From Panulirus ornatus (taxonomy: Eukaryota; Arthropoda; Malacostraca; Decapoda; Palinuridae), in assembly GCF_036320965.1 (NCBI RefSeq), contig NC_092238.1, positions 58,908,290 to 58,972,289 on the forward strand: 64,000 bases of DNA, given 5' to 3'. Under the pieces are notes generated by a model that was not told the origin of the DNA, searched no databases, and worked only from the letters and a program-made list of their open reading frames with translations. The position numbers and the translations under genes were made by a program. This document shows positions 14,117-26,239 of this stretch, piece after piece (the first letter of the stretch is position 1; each line of letters begins with the position of its first letter).

Positions 14117-15490
14117 TTTAGAATATATGATGTGGTAGGCAAGCTCTTAGAAGCAGTGAAAAGTTTTTATCGAGGATGTGAGGCATGTGTGCGAGTAGGA
14201 AGGGGGGGAAAGTGATTGGTTCTAAGTGAATGTCGGTTTGCAGCAGGGGTGCGTGATGTCCTCCGTGGTTGTTTAATTTGTTTATGGATGGGGTTGTCAG
14301 GGAGGTGAATGCAAGAGTTTTGGAGAGAGAAGGTAGTATGCAGTCTGTTGCGGATGAGAGAGCTTGGGAAGAAAGTCAGCTGTTATTCGCTGATGATACA
14401 GCGCTGGTGGCTGATTCGGGTGAGAAACTGCAGAAGCTGGTGACTGAGTTTGGGAAAGTGTGTGAAAGAAGAAAGCTGAGAGTAGATGTGAATGAGAGCA
14501 AGTAATTATTAGGTACAGTAGGATTGAGGGACAAGTCAATTGGGAGGTAAGTTTGAATGGAGAAAAACTGGAGGAAGTGAAGTGTTTTAGATATCTGGGA
14601 GTGTATTTGGCAGCGGATGGAAAACCATGGAAGCGGAAGTGAGTCACAGGGTGGGGGAGTGGGCGAAACAACTGGAAGCGAAGAAAAATGTGTGGAAGTC
14701 AAGAACATTATCTCGGAAAGCAAAAATGGGAATGCTTGGAGGAATAGTGGTTCCAACAATATTATATAGTTACGAGGCGCGGGCTATAGATAGAGTTGTA
14801 CGGAGGAGGATGGATGTGTTGGAAATGAGATGTTTGAGGACAATAAGTGATGTGAGGTGGTTTGATCGGGTAAATGAAGAAAGGGCAAGAGAGGTGTGTG
14901 TTAGTATAAGGAGTGTGGTTGAGAGAGCAGAGGAGGGTGTTTTGAAATGGTTTGGTCACACGGAAAGATTAAGTGAGGAAAGATTGACAAAGAGGATATA
15001 TGTGTAGGAGGTGAGGGAACGAGAAGTGGGAGACCAAATTGGAGGTGGAAAGATGGAGTGAAAAAGATTCGAAGCGATTGGGACCTGAACATGCAGGAGG
15101 GTGAAAGGCGTGCAAGGAATAGAATGAATTGGAACGATGTAATATACCGGGGTCGACATGCTGTCAATGGATTGAACCGGTGCATGTGAAGCGTCTGGGG
15201 TAAACCATGGAAAGTTTTGTAGAGTCTAGATATGGAAAAGGAGCTGTGGCTTTCGTGCTTTATACATGACAGCTAGTGACTGAGTGTGAACGAATGTGGC
15301 CTTTGCCGTCTTTTAGTGGCGCTACCTCGCATGCGTGGGGAGGGGGTCGTCATTTCATGTGTGCCGGGGTAGTGACGGGAATAAATAAAGGCAACAAATG
15401 TGAGTTATGTACATGTGTATATATGTGTACATGTGTATATATCTGTTTATATACAGATTTGTATACGTTAAAATGTATAGGTATGTATAT
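14117..15490 (+). mobile_element. RTE-like LINE, 5'-truncated (RT motif B to long tail)
   Basis: Starts within the RT (GKLLEAVKSFYRGCEACV-like) and continues with [26 protein letters not shown] (the FADD catalytic motif), YLGVYLAADG and the C-terminal KWFGHTERLSEE block. CDS remnant 14117-15189, tail 15190-15490. A 1-bp insertion near motif B (GTCCTCCGTGG) and further shifts split it into pieces at 14269-14505 and 14627-15007. The C terminus ends later than in short-tail copies, with a HAVNGLNRCM-like extension. The tail stops at GTATATGCG, where a second LINE piece begins. Confidence 0.88.
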
Positions 15491-15935
15491 GCGAGGCGTG
15501 GACTATAGATAGAGTTGTGCGGAACAGAGTGGATGTGTTGAAAATGAGATGTTTGAGGACAATAAGTGATTTGAGGTGGTCTGATCGAGTGAGTAATGAA
15601 AGCGTAAAAGAGATGTGTGGTAATAAAAAGAGTGTGGTTGAGAGAGCAGAAGAGGATGTTTCGAAATGGTTTGGTCATATGGAGAGAATGAGTGAGGAAA
15701 GATTGACAAAGAGGATATATGTGTCAGAGGTGGAGGAAACGAGGAGAAGTGGAAGACCAAATTGGAGGTGGAAAGATGGAGTGAAAAAGATTTAGAGCGA
15801 TCGGTGCCTGAACATGCAGGAGGATGAATGGCGTGCAAGGAATAGAATTAATTGGAATGATGTAGTATACCGGGGTCGACATGCTGTCAGTGGATTGAAC
15901 CAGGGAATGTGAAGCGTCTGGGTAAACCATGGAAA
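15491..15935 (+). mobile_element. LINE C-terminal piece (composite unit 1, part a)
   Basis: Begins inside the ORF at GCGAGGCGTGGACTATAGAT and runs through [18 protein letters not shown] to the start of the 3' UTR, ending at TAAACCATGGAAAGT. An open segment lies at 15517-15795. It is joined head-on to a minus-strand LINE piece. The same breakpoint occurs at 18333. Confidence 0.85.
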
Positions 15936-17383
15936 GTCCTCAAACATCTCATTTCCAACACATCCTTCCTCCTACGTACTACTCTATCTACAGGCCATGC
16001 CTCGCAACCATATAACATTATTGGAACCACAATTCCTTCAAACATACCCATTTTTGATATCCAAGTTAATGTTCTCTCGTGCCACAAATTTTTCAGCGCT
16101 CCAAGAATTTTCGCCCGCTCACACACCCTGTGATTCACTTCCGCTTCCATGGTTCCATCCGCTGCCAAATCAACTTCCAGATATCGAAAACACTTCACTT
16201 CCTCCAGTTTTTCTCCATTCAAACTTACCTCCCAATTCACTTGTCCCTCAACCCTACTGTACCTAATAACCTTGCTCTTATTCAAATTTACTCCCAGCTT
16301 CCTTCTTTCACACACTTTACCAAACTCAGTCAGCAGCTTCTGCAGTTTCTTACATGAATCAGCCACCAGCGCTGTATCATCAGCGAACAACAACTGACTC
16401 TCTTCCCAAGCCCTCTCATCCACAAAAGACTGCATACTTACCCCTCTCTCCAAAACTCTTGCATTCACCTCCTTAACAACCCCATCTATAAGCAAATCAA
16501 ACAACCATGGAGACATCACGCACACTTGCCGCAAACTGACATTCACTGAGAACCAATCACTTTCCATTCTTCCTACTCGCACACATGCCCTCCATCCTCG
16601 ATAAAAACATTTCACTGCTTCTAAGAACTTGCCTCCCACACCATATATTCTTAATACCTTCCATAGAGCATCTCTATCAACTCTATCATATGCATTCCCC
16701 AGATCCATAAATGCTACATACAAATCCATCTGCTTTTCTACGTATTTCTCACATACAGTCTTCAAAGCAAACACCTGATCCACACATCCTCAACCACTTC
16801 TGAAACCACACTGCTCTTCCACAGTCTGATGCTCTGTACATGACTTCACCCTCTCTATCAATACCCTCCCATAAGATTTCCCAGGAATACTCAAAAAGTT
16901 ATACCTCTGTACTTTGAGCACTCACCTTTGTCCCCATTGCATTTGTACAATGGCACTATGCATGCATTCTGCCAATCTTCAGGTCCTCACCATGAGTCAC
17001 ACATACATCAGATATACTTAACAACCAGTCAACAATACAGTCACCCCCTTTTTTAATAAATTCCACTGCAATACCATCTGAACCTGCTGCCTTGCTAGTT
17101 TTCATCTTTTGCAAAGCTTTTACTACCTCTTCTCTGTTTACCAAATCAATCTCCCCAACCCGCTCACTTCGCACACCACCCCGACCAAAACACCGTATAT
17201 TTGCCACTCTATCACATAACACATTCAACAAACCCCAAAATATTCACACCTTCTCCTTCTAATATCACCACTACTTGTTACCACGTTCCCAATATCCCCC
17301 TTCACCGATGTTCCAATTTGTTCTCTTGTCTTACGCGCTTTGTTTATCTCTTTCCAAAATATCTTTTTTTCTTTCCCTAAAGA
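15936..17383 (-). mobile_element. LINE linker and RT piece (composite unit 1, part b)
   Basis: The minus strand runs from the linker (KKIFWKEINKARKTREQ-like, near 17370) through RT motifs to LEMRCLRT at 15940. The best frame (15937-16783) has FMDLGNAYDRV (motif A), [15 protein letters not shown] (motif B), LLFADDTALVADS (motif C), KSKVIRYSR and YLEVDLAADG. The upstream part has several stops. Both ends are truncated at points shared with 18334-20054. Confidence 0.88.
15937..16783 (-). pseudogene. Reverse transcriptase fragment of the LINE
   Basis: About 280 codons of RT core and thumb. The FADD catalytic aspartates and the motif A aspartate are present. It would copy LINE RNA at a nicked target in an intact element. 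The EN domain is absent, and the frame reads out into the plus-strand neighbour at 15936, so the last residues are foreign. The sequence starts at an internal methionine (MDQVFALK), not at a native start. Confidence 0.75.
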
Positions 17384-17893
17384 ATGAATGAGGAAACAAG
17401 GACAAAGATGATATATGTGTCAGAGGTGGAAGGAACGAGGATAAGTGGGAGACCAAATTGGAGGTGGAAAGATGGAGTGAAAAAAATTTGGATCAATCTG
17501 GGCCTGAACATACAGGAGGGTGAAAAGCGTGCAAGGAATAGAATGAATTGGAATGATGTAGTATATCGGAGTCGACATGCTTCCAATGGATTGAACCAGG
17601 GCATGTGAAGCGTCTGGGGTAAACCATAGGAAGTTTTGTGGGGTCTGGATGTGGAGAGGGAGCTGTGATTTTGGTGAATTATACATGACAGCTAGAGACT
17701 GTGTACGAATGTGGCCCTTGTTGTCGTTTTCTAGTGCTACCTCGTTGCGCATGTGGCGGGAAGGGGTTGTCATTTCATGTGAGGAGGGGTAGCGACAGGA
17801 ATGAATAAGGAAGCAAATATGTACATGTGTATATATGTATATGTCTGTTTATGTATATATTTGTATACGTTGAAATGTATGGGCATGTATATG
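17384..17893 (+). mobile_element. LINE 3' piece with long tail (composite unit 1, part c)
   Basis: ORF end at 17384-17608 ([24 protein letters not shown], ending GLNQGM), then the long-form 3' UTR to GTATATGC. The junction with the minus piece at CTTTCCCTAAAGA / ATGAATGAGG is repeated at 20055 and about 25720. Confidence 0.85.
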
Positions 17894-18333
17894 CAAGGCG
17901 TGGGCTAAAGATAGAGTTGTGCGGAGGAGGGTGGATGTGTTGGAAATGAGATGTTTGAGGACAATAAGTGATGTGAGGTGGTTTGATCGAGAAAGTAATG
18001 AAATGGTAAGAGAGGTGTGTGGTAAGAAAAAGAGTGTGGTTGAGAGAGCAGAAGAGGGTGTTTTGAAATGGTTTGATCACATGGAGAGAATAAGTGAGGA
18101 AAGATTGACATAGAGGATATATTTGTCACAGGTGGAGGGAACGAGAAGTGGGAGACCAAATTGGTGGTGGAAACATGGAGTGCAAAAGATTTTGAGTGAT
18201 CGGGGCCTGAACATGCAGGAGGGTGAAAGACGTGCAAGGAATAGAATGAATTGGAACGATGTAGTATAGCGGGGTCGACATGCTGTCACTGGATTGAACC
18301 AGGGAATGTGAAGCGTCGGGGTAAACAATGGAA
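17894..18333 (+). mobile_element. LINE C-terminal piece (composite unit 2, part a)
   Basis: Same breakpoints as 15491-15935: starts at GCAAGGCGTGGGCTAAAGAT and ends at AACAATGGAAAGT. Open segment 17919-18113 before a stop. Confidence 0.85.
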
Positions 18334-20054
18334 AGTTCTCAAACATCTTATTACTAACACATCCACCCTCCTCCGTACTACTCTATCTATAGGCCATGCC
18401 TCGCAACAGTATAACATTGTTGGAACCACTATTCCTTCAAACACACCCATTTTTGCTTTCGAAGATAACTTTCTCGACTTCTACACATTTTTCAGCGCTC
18501 CAAGAACTTTCGCACCCTTGCACACCTTGTGACTCACTTCCGCTACCATGGTTCCATCCGCTGCCAAATATCACTCCCAGATATCTAAAACACTTCACTT
18601 CTTTCAGTTTTTCTCCATTCAAACTTACTTCCTAATTGATATGTCCCTCACCCACCCTACTGTACCTAGAAACCTTGCTCTTATTCACATTTAATCTCAG
18701 CTTTCTTCTTTCACATACCTTACCAAACTCAGTCACCAGCTACTGCAGTTTCTCACATGAATCAGCCACCAGCGCTGTATCATCAGCGAACAACAACTGA
18801 CTCACTTCCCAAGCTCTCTCATGCACACAGACTGCATACTTGCCCCTCTTTCCAAAACTCTTGCATTCACCTCCCTAACAACCCCATCCATAAACAAACT
18901 AAACAACCATGGAGACATCACACAACCCTGCCGCAAACCGACATTCACTGAGAACCAATCTCTTTCCTCTCTTCCTACTCGTACACATGTCTTATATCCT
19001 CGATAAAAACTTTTCACTGCTTCTAAGTACTTGCCTCCCACACCATATATTCTTAATACTTTCCACAGAGCATCTTTATCAAGTCTATCATATGCCTCCT
19101 CCTGATCCATAAATGCTACATATGAATTCATTTGCTTTTCTACGTATTTCTCATATACATTCTTCAAAGCAAACACCTGATCTACACATCCCTTACCAAA
19201 TCTGAAACCCCACTTCTCTTCCCCAATCTGTTGCTCCGTACACACCTTCACTCTCTCTATGAATACCCTCCCAAAGAGGGTATTTTCACTGCTTCTAAGT
19301 ACTTGCCTCCCACACCATATATTCTTAATACTTTCCACAGAGCATCTTTATCAAGTCTATCATATGCCTCCTCCTGATCCATAAATGCTACATATGAATT
19401 CATTTGCTTTTCTACGTATTTCTCATATACATTCTTCAAAGCAAACACCTGATCTACACATCCCCTACCAAATCTGAAACCCCACTTCTCTTCCCCAATC
19501 TGTTGCTCCGTACACACCTTCACTCTCTCTATGAATACCCTCCCAAAGAGATTCCCAGGAATACTCAAAAACTTATACCTCTGTAATTTGAGTACTCACC
19601 TTTATCCCCTATGCCTTTGTACAATGGCACTATGCAAGCATTTCGCCAGTCTTTAGGCACCTTGCCGTGAGTCATAAATCCATTAGATATCCTTAACAAC
19701 CAGTCAACAACAGAGTCACCCCCTTTTTTGATAAATTCCACTACTATACCATCCAAACCTGCTGCCTTCCTAGCTTTCATCTTCTGCAAAGCTTTAACTA
19801 CTTCTCTGTTTACCAAATCATTCTCTCCAACCCTCTCTCTTCGCACAACACCTCGACCAAAACACCCTATATCTGCCACTCTATCATCTAACACATTCAA
19901 CAAACCTTCAAAATACTCACTCCATCTCCTTCTAACATCACCTCTACTTGTTATCAACTCCCCTTTAGCTCCCTTCACCGATGTTCCAGTTTGTTCTCTT
20001 GTCTTACGCGCTTTATTTTCCTCCTTCCGAAATATCTTTTAATTTTCCCTAAAG
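18334..20054 (-). mobile_element. LINE linker and RT piece (composite unit 2, part b)
   Basis: Same structure and ends as 15936-17383. Minus-strand open pieces at 19565-19978 (linker to RT fingers, RMKARKAAGLDGI-like), 19257-19568 and 18802-19338 (motifs A and B). An internal direct duplication of 272 bp at 19011-19550 interrupts the RT. Non-functional. Confidence 0.87.
19011..19550. repeat. Internal 272-bp tandem duplication within the LINE RT
   Basis: TTTTCACTGCTTCTAAGTAC at 19011 recurs at 19283, and GAATACCCTCCCAAAGAG at 19261 recurs at 19533, both with an offset of 272 bp. I find one mismatch between the copies (CCCTTACC against CCCCTACC near 19191/19463), so the event is recent. The related region at 25.0-25.2 kb has only one copy. 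Confidence 0.9.
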
Positions 20055-20530
20055 ACTGAGTGAGGAAAGATTGACAAAGATGATATATGTGTCAGAGGTG
20101 GAGGGAACGAGAAGTCGGAAACCAAATTGAAGGTGGAAAGATGGAGTGAAAAAGATTTGAAGCGATCAGGTGCCTGAACATGCAGGAGGGTGAAAGGCGT
20201 GCAAGGAATAGAGAGAACTGGAACGTTGTGCTATCCCGGGGTCGACGTGCTGTCAATGGATTGAACTAGGGCATGTGAATCGTCTGTGGTAAACGATGAA
20301 AAATTTTGTTGGCCTGGATGTGGAAAGGGAGTTGTGGCTTCGATGTATTATACATGACAGCTAGAGACTGAGTGTGAACGATATGTCCTTTATTATCTTT
20401 TCCTAGCGCTACCTCGTGCGCATACAAGGGGAGGGGTTTTCATTTTATATGTGGCGGGGTGGCGCCGGGAATGAAAAAGGTCAGTAAGTATGAATTAAGT
20501 ACATGTGTATATATGTATACGTCTATGTAT
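20055..20530 (+). mobile_element. LINE 3' piece with long tail (composite unit 2, part c)
   Basis: Starts at CTGAGTGAGGAAAGATTGAC, passes the ORF end (near 20278) and the long-form 3' UTR, and ends in a short AT array (20531-20554). Confidence 0.85.
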
Positions 20531-20554
20531 GTATATATATATATATATATATAT
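20531..20554. repeat. Short (AT)n
   Basis: A 24-bp TA array between the 3' tails of two LINE pieces in opposite orientation. Confidence 0.9.
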
Positions 20555-21213
20555 TTATCTATTTTGCTTTGTCGCTGTCTCCCGCGTTTGCAAGGTAGTG
20601 CAAGGAAACAGACGAAAAAAATGGCCCAACCCACCCCCATACACATGTATATACATACACGTCCACACACGCAAATATACATACCTATACATCTCAATGT
20701 ACACATATATATACACACACAGACACATACATGTATACCCATGCACACAATTCACACTGTCTGCCTTTATTCATTCCCATCGCCACCTCGCCACACAAGG
20801 AATACCATCCCCCTCCCCCCTCATGTGTGCGAGGTAGCGCTACGAACAGACAACAAAGGCCCCATTCGTTCACACTCTGTCTCTAGCTGCCATGCAATAA
20901 AGCCCGAAACACAGCTCCCTTTCCACATCCAGGCCCCACACAACTTTCCATGGTTTACCCCAGACGCTTCACATGCCCTGATTCAATCCACTGACAGCAC
21001 GTCGACCCCGGTATACCACATCGATCCAATTCACTCTATTCCTTGCCCGCCTTTCACCCTCCTGCATGTTTTGGCCCCGATCACTCAAAATCTTTTTCAC
21101 TCAATCTTTCCACCTCCAATTTGGTCTCCCACTTCTCCTCGTTCCCTCCACCTCCGACACATATATCCTCTTGGTCAATCTTTCCTCACTCATTCTCTCC
21201 ATGTGCCCAAACC

Positions 21214-21218
<5 letters not shown>
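20555..21218 (-). mobile_element. LINE 3' end, minus strand (long tail plus C-terminus)
   Basis: Long-form tail at 20555-20960, then the ORF C-terminal block read on the minus strand ([32 protein letters not shown]). It stops at AACCATTTCA, where an AT array with inverted copies of that same sequence begins. Confidence 0.85.
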
Positions 21219-21478
<260 letters not shown>

Positions 21479-21507
21479 AAGAATACTAGACACTAGATAA
21501 AGATTCC

Positions 21508-22311
21508 TTGTGTGCATTAGGCTATGGTTTAAGTTTTGTATGCTCTAGCAGAGAAGCCAGCTGTGTTGATGTCACAAAGTCTTTTTGTAATTTTTGTAAT
21601 TTGTCAAAACCAGTGAAAGCTGATTGCACTAAAAGATTCATAAGAGCTATTAACACCTTAAAAAAAGACAAGGATATACATATTACTAAAGCAGATAAGG
21701 CTAACACTGTTGTGATTCTAGACAAAAGTAACTATTTATCTAAAATGAATGATCTTCTAAATGAAAACACAACATATTCTAAACTTAGTAAAAATCCCTT
21801 AGAAGCAGTTAATTCTCACTTCAATAAAGAAATAAAATTGTTATTGAAACGTAAAATTTCTCTTATCAAAAATTTGTCATCTTTGTCCACTTCCTTGCCA
21901 TATATGTATGGACTCATCAAAACACATAAACAGAATTTTCCAGCAAGACCTATAATGAGTTCAGTAGGTTCCATCACATATATATTCTCAAAATGGTTAG
22001 TTTCCTTATTAAGCCCTTTAGTGGGTAAGGTATCAAATTCTAATATCATGAACAATGTAGATTTAGTCAACAAGATAAACAATATCAATGATAATTTTGA
22101 TTTCAAACTAGTTAGCTTTGAGGTTTCCTCACTTTTCACTAAAGTTCCACTTGATGACCTTTTAGAATATTTATTTGATGTCTTGGATGATATTCATTTA
22201 CCTGTTTCAAAGTCTAATTTCATTGAACTGATAAAATTGTGTATAAAAGATTGTGTATTTCAATTTATTGGAGATTATTATGATAAAAAATTTGGTATGG
22301 CAATGGGTTAA
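21508..22311 (+). pseudogene. PLE reverse transcriptase, N-terminal part
   Basis: A frame of 267 codons. HITKADKANTVVILDKSNY and PYMYGLIKTHK are typical of the PLE RT N-terminal region. PARPIMSSVGSITY follows, then motif A as LVSFEVSSLFTKVP and the start of motif B at FGMAMG. In motif A the usual FDV reads FEV, so the catalytic aspartate position seems changed to glutamate; copy 2 has the same residue. The frame stops at TAA right after MAMG because of a 1-bp insertion, and the protein continues in another frame from about 22313. The first ATG is arbitrary, since the true N terminus is missing. Confidence 0.85.
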
Positions 22312-22312
22312 C

Positions 22313-22960
22313 CCTTTTTCACCTGTACTAAGTAATCTTTATATGGAATTTTTTGAAACAAAATTACTAAAGGATATCTTACCTTCTAATGCAATTTGGT
22401 TTAGGTATGTAGATGATGTTCTTTGTGTTTGGCCAACAAATGAAAATTTACAAATATTTCTCCCCTTACTTAACAATATAGTACCTTCCATCAAATTTAC
22501 CGTAGGGAATGAAAATAATGGTAAGTTACCATTTTTAGATTGCATGATCCATAGACAAGGAAACAAGTTTAAGTTTAGCATATACAGAAAACCCACCATT
22601 GTATGCTCATATATCCTTTATTACTCATCTCAACATGACAGAGTTAAATTACCATCATTTCAATCTATGTTCCTTAGGGCATTACATATTTGCAGTCCAG
22701 ATTTTATTGATCATGAGTTTGAGAAGATATATTCTATTGGATCTAAGTTAAAGCACCCCAGATCTTTCATTGATAAATCCCTTAAGTTAGCAAAGAAATC
22801 ATTTGATAGAGATGAGCCCAAACCTCCCATTGACACCAAGAATCTTTTAGTTCTCCCTTTCAATAATAATTTGACTTTGCTTCCCATGTTGCTTAAATCC
22901 TTTAATGTAAATGTTGCCTTTAGCAACAATAATACTACAAATAATAATTCTCGTGGTTGA
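22313..22960 (+). pseudogene. PLE reverse transcriptase, C-terminal part
   Basis: Continues motif B as PFSPVLSNLYMEFFE, then motif C as WFRYVDDVLCVW (the YVDD catalytic pair), IKFTVGNENNGKLPFLDCMI, IYRKPT and the linker to the nuclease. The frame ends at a TGA (22958-22960) at the point where the GIY-YIG domain should begin. Copy 2 has the same TGA. Confidence 0.85.
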
Positions 22961-23160
22961 ATCTATAAAGTGCCTTGTGGGAACTGTGATAAATTTTATG
23001 TTGGTCAGACTGGTAAGGATCTTTCCGTTAGACTTAAGCAACATAAATATAGTATACGAACGGGACCAGAATCAAATGCCTTGTTTAATCATGTTAAAAT
23101 CTATGATCATTGTATTGACTGGAGTAATGCCATCTAAGTTATTAACTCTAATTCTATTAC
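22961..23160 (+). pseudogene. PLE GIY-YIG endonuclease domain
   Basis: Directly after the TGA the frame reads IYKVPCGNCDKFYVGQTG, then VRLKQHKYSIRTG. These are the GIY- and YIG-like motifs of the nuclease that nicks the insertion site. The domain is cut off from the RT by the stop and later loses frame near 23130. Its position after the RT is the normal PLE order. Confidence 0.85.
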
Positions 23161-23384
23161 GAAGAGAAATATCATTGAATCTTCTATTATTAAATAAACA
23201 AAGAATTATAATCTTAATATTAGTGATGGTCTATACAAATTAGATAACTTTATTGTTGATAAGATTTGTAAAATAATAGGTTTATGAACGCTAGTTGTAT
23301 GTTTTGGACAATCACATGTTTACCAAGTAGCGTCCTAGCTTTGTCTCTTCGATGTATATCAACTGACTGTTATATTTCTCTTCT

Positions 23385-23440
23385 GTGTCTCCCCTGATGA
23401 TGTGATTATTACACGAAAGTGCACTTCATTTTCCCCGTGG
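23385..23440 (+). ncRNA. Hammerhead-like motif, PLE copy 1 (damaged)
   Basis: CTGATGA (23394-23400), hairpin GTG/CAC, GAAA (23415-23418) and palindrome AGTGCACT (23418-23425). The downstream strand of stem I present in copy 2 (GGAAACG...) is missing because of an 18-bp deletion, so self-cleavage is unlikely. Confidence 0.6.
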
Positions 23441-23448
23441 AGTCATAG

Positions 23449-23450
<2 letters not shown>

Positions 23451-23543
<93 letters not shown>
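23451..23543. repeat. (AT)n microsatellite
   Basis: About 93 bp of pure AT repeats between PLE copy 1 and a minus-strand LINE tail. Confidence 0.97.
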
Positions 23544-23544
<1 letters not shown>

Positions 23545-25719
23545 TTATTTATTTGCTTTGGCGCTGTCTCCCGCGTTTGCGAGGTAGCGCAAGGAAACAG
23601 ACGAAAGAAATGGCCCAACCCACCCGTACACACATGTATATACACACACGTCCACACACGCAAATATACATGCCTATACATCTCAATGTACACATATATA
23701 TTACACACACAGACACATACATATATACCCATGCACACAATTCACACTGCCTGCCTTTATTCATTCCCATCGCCACCTCGCCACACATGGAATACCATCC
23801 CCCCCCCCTCATGTCTGCGGGGTAACGCTAGGAAAAGACAACAAAGGCCTCATTCGTTCACACTCAGTCCCTAGCTGTCATGCAATAATGCCCAAAACCA
23901 CAGCTCCCTTTCCACATCCAGGCCCCACACAACTTTCCATGGTTTACCCCAGACGCTTCACATGCCCTGATTCAATCCACTGACAGCCCGTCAACCCCGG
24001 TATACCACAACGATCCAATTCACTCTATTCCTTGCCCGCCTTTCACCCTCCTGCATGTTCAGGCCCCGATCACTAAAAATCTTTTTCACTCCATCTTTCT
24101 ACCTCCAATTTGGTCTCCCACTTCTCGTTTCCTCCAACTCCGACACATATATCCTCTTGGTCAATCTCTCCTCACTCATTCTCTCCATGTGCCCAAACCA
24201 TTTCAAAACACCCTCTTTGCTCTCTCAACCACGCTCTTTTTATTTCCACACATCTCTCTTACCCTTACATTACTTACTCGATCAAACCACCTCACACCAC
24301 ACATTGTCCTCAAACATCTCATTCCCCGCACATCCACCCTCCTGCGCACAAAATCTATCCATAGCCCACGCCTCGCAACCATACAACATTGTTGGAACCA
24401 CTATTCCTTCAAAAATAACCATTTTTTTCTTTCCGAGATAATGTTTCTCGACTTCCACACATTCTCAAGGCTCCCAGGATTTTTGCCCCCTCCCCCCACC
24501 CTATGATTCACTTCCGCTTCCATGGTTCCATCCCTGAAAAATTTTCACCCCCAGAATCTAAAACACCCCCTTCTTTCAGTTTTTTCCCCATTCAAACTTA
24601 CCCCCAATTTGATTGCCCTAAACCCCCCACTGCCCAAATAACCTTTGCTTTTATTCCATTAATCTACTTTCTTCTTTCCATCCTTACCAAACTCGTCCCC
24701 AGCTCTGCATTTACATGAATCAGCCCCAGCGCTGTATCATCAGGACAACAACTATCCCCCCAAGCTCCTCATCCCCACAGAGTTACTTCCCCCCTTTTTC
24801 CCAAACCTGCTTCACCTCCCTAAAACCCCCTCCAAAAACAAATAAAAACCATGGAGACAACAAAACCCTGCCCCCAAACCGAATTACTGAGAACAATCCT
24901 TTTCTCTTCCTACACGTACACATTCTTTATCTTCGAAAAAAAATTTTTTTCACGTTTTCTAATTTCTTGCCCCCCCACACCTTATATTCTTAATACTTTC
25001 CACAAGCATTTTTATCAAGTCTATCATAGCCTCTCCTGATCCTTTAAATGCTACTTATAATTCATTTTCTTTTCTACGTATTTCTCATTACATTTTTCCC
25101 AAAGCAAACACCTGATCTACACATCCCTACCAATCTGAAAACCCCACATCTCTTCCCCAATCTGTTGCTCCGTACACACCTTCACTCTCTCTATGAATAC
25201 CCTCCCAAAGAGATTCCCAGGAATACTCAAAAACTATTATACCTCTATAATTTGAGTACTCACACTTTATCCCTATGCCTTTGTACAATGGCACTATGCA
25301 AGCATTTCGCCAGTTCTTTAGGCACTTTGCCATGAGTCATACATCCATTAGATATCTTAACAACCAGTCACATAGTAGTCACCTCCTTTTTGATAAATTC
25401 CACTACATATACCATCCAAACCTACTGCCTTCCTAGCTTTCATCTTCTGCAAAGCTTTAACTACTTCTCTGTTTACCAAATCTTTCTCTCTAACCCTCTC
25501 ACTTCGCACAACACCTCGACAAAACACCCTATATCTGCCACTCTATCATCTAACACATTTAATAAAAACCTTCAAAAATAATCACTCCATCTCCTTCTAA
25601 CATCACCTCTACTTGTTATCAACTCCCTTTAGCTCCCTTCCACCGATTGTTCCAATTGTTCTCTTGTCTTACGCGCTTTATTTTCCTCCTTCCGAAATAT
25701 CTTTTAATTTTCCCTAAGA
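23544..25719 (-). mobile_element. Hybrid RTE-like LINE at the duplication junction
   Basis: Minus-strand LINE with long tail (23544-23990), C-terminus, RT and linker. From 23544 to about 24520 it matches the LINE after PLE copy 2 (29383-30350), for example AACATAACC-type sequence and TGCGCACAA. From about 24560 onward it matches 18590-20054, for example CTTCTTTCAG and GTTGCTCCGTACACACC. The sequence is riddled with 1-3 bp indels from about 24350, so no long frame survives. Confidence 0.85.
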
Positions 25720-26215
25720 CTGAGTGAGGAAAGATTGACAAATAATGATATATGGTCAGAGGTGGAGGGAACGAGGAGAAGTGGGAAACCAAATTGGAGG
25801 TGGAAAGATGGAGTGAAAAAGATTTGAAGCGATCGGTGCCTGAACATTGCAGGAGGTGAAAGGCGTGCAAGGAATAGAGCGAATTGGAACGTTGTGCTAT
25901 CCCGGGGTCGATGCGTGCTGTCAATATGGATTGAATCTAGGGCATGTGAATCGTCTGTGGTAAACGATGAAAATTTTTGTTGGCCTGGATGTGGAAAGGG
26001 AGTAGTTGTACGGCTTCGATGTATTATACATGACAGCTAGAGACTGAGTGTGAACGATATGTCCTTTATTATCTTTTCCTAGCGCTACTCGTGCGCATAC
26101 ATAGGGAGGGGTTTTTTATTTTATTTGTGGCGGGGTGGCGCCGGGAATGAAAAAGGTCAGTAAGTATGAATTAAGTACATTTTGTATATATGTTATTCGT
26201 CTATGTATGTTATAT
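25720..26215 (+). mobile_element. LINE 3' piece with long tail (duplicate of 20055-20530)
   Basis: Starts at ACTGAGTGAGGAAAGATTGA after TTTTCCCTAAG, the same inverted junction as at 20055, and carries the same GGCGCCGGGAATGAAAAAGG tail variant. Many small indels relative to the first copy. Confidence 0.85.
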
Positions 26216-26239
26216 ATATTTATATATATATTTATTCTA

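Larger units (their letters stand above)
21475..23450 (+). mobile_element. Penelope-like element, copy 1
   Basis: A 5'-truncated PLE of about 2 kb with RT, GIY-YIG endonuclease and a 3' hammerhead-like region, flanked on both sides by (AT)n. PLEs prime reverse transcription at a nicked target using the GIY-YIG nuclease. The 5' edge (TTGGAAAG) is also the reverse complement of the element's own 3' terminus, as preserved at 485-492. Lesions relative to copy 2: about 65 bp lost near 21600, a 1-bp insertion at RT motif B near 22310, about 24 bp lost near 22945, and 18 bp lost in the ribozyme. It is the partner of copy 2 in a tandem duplication. Confidence 0.92.
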
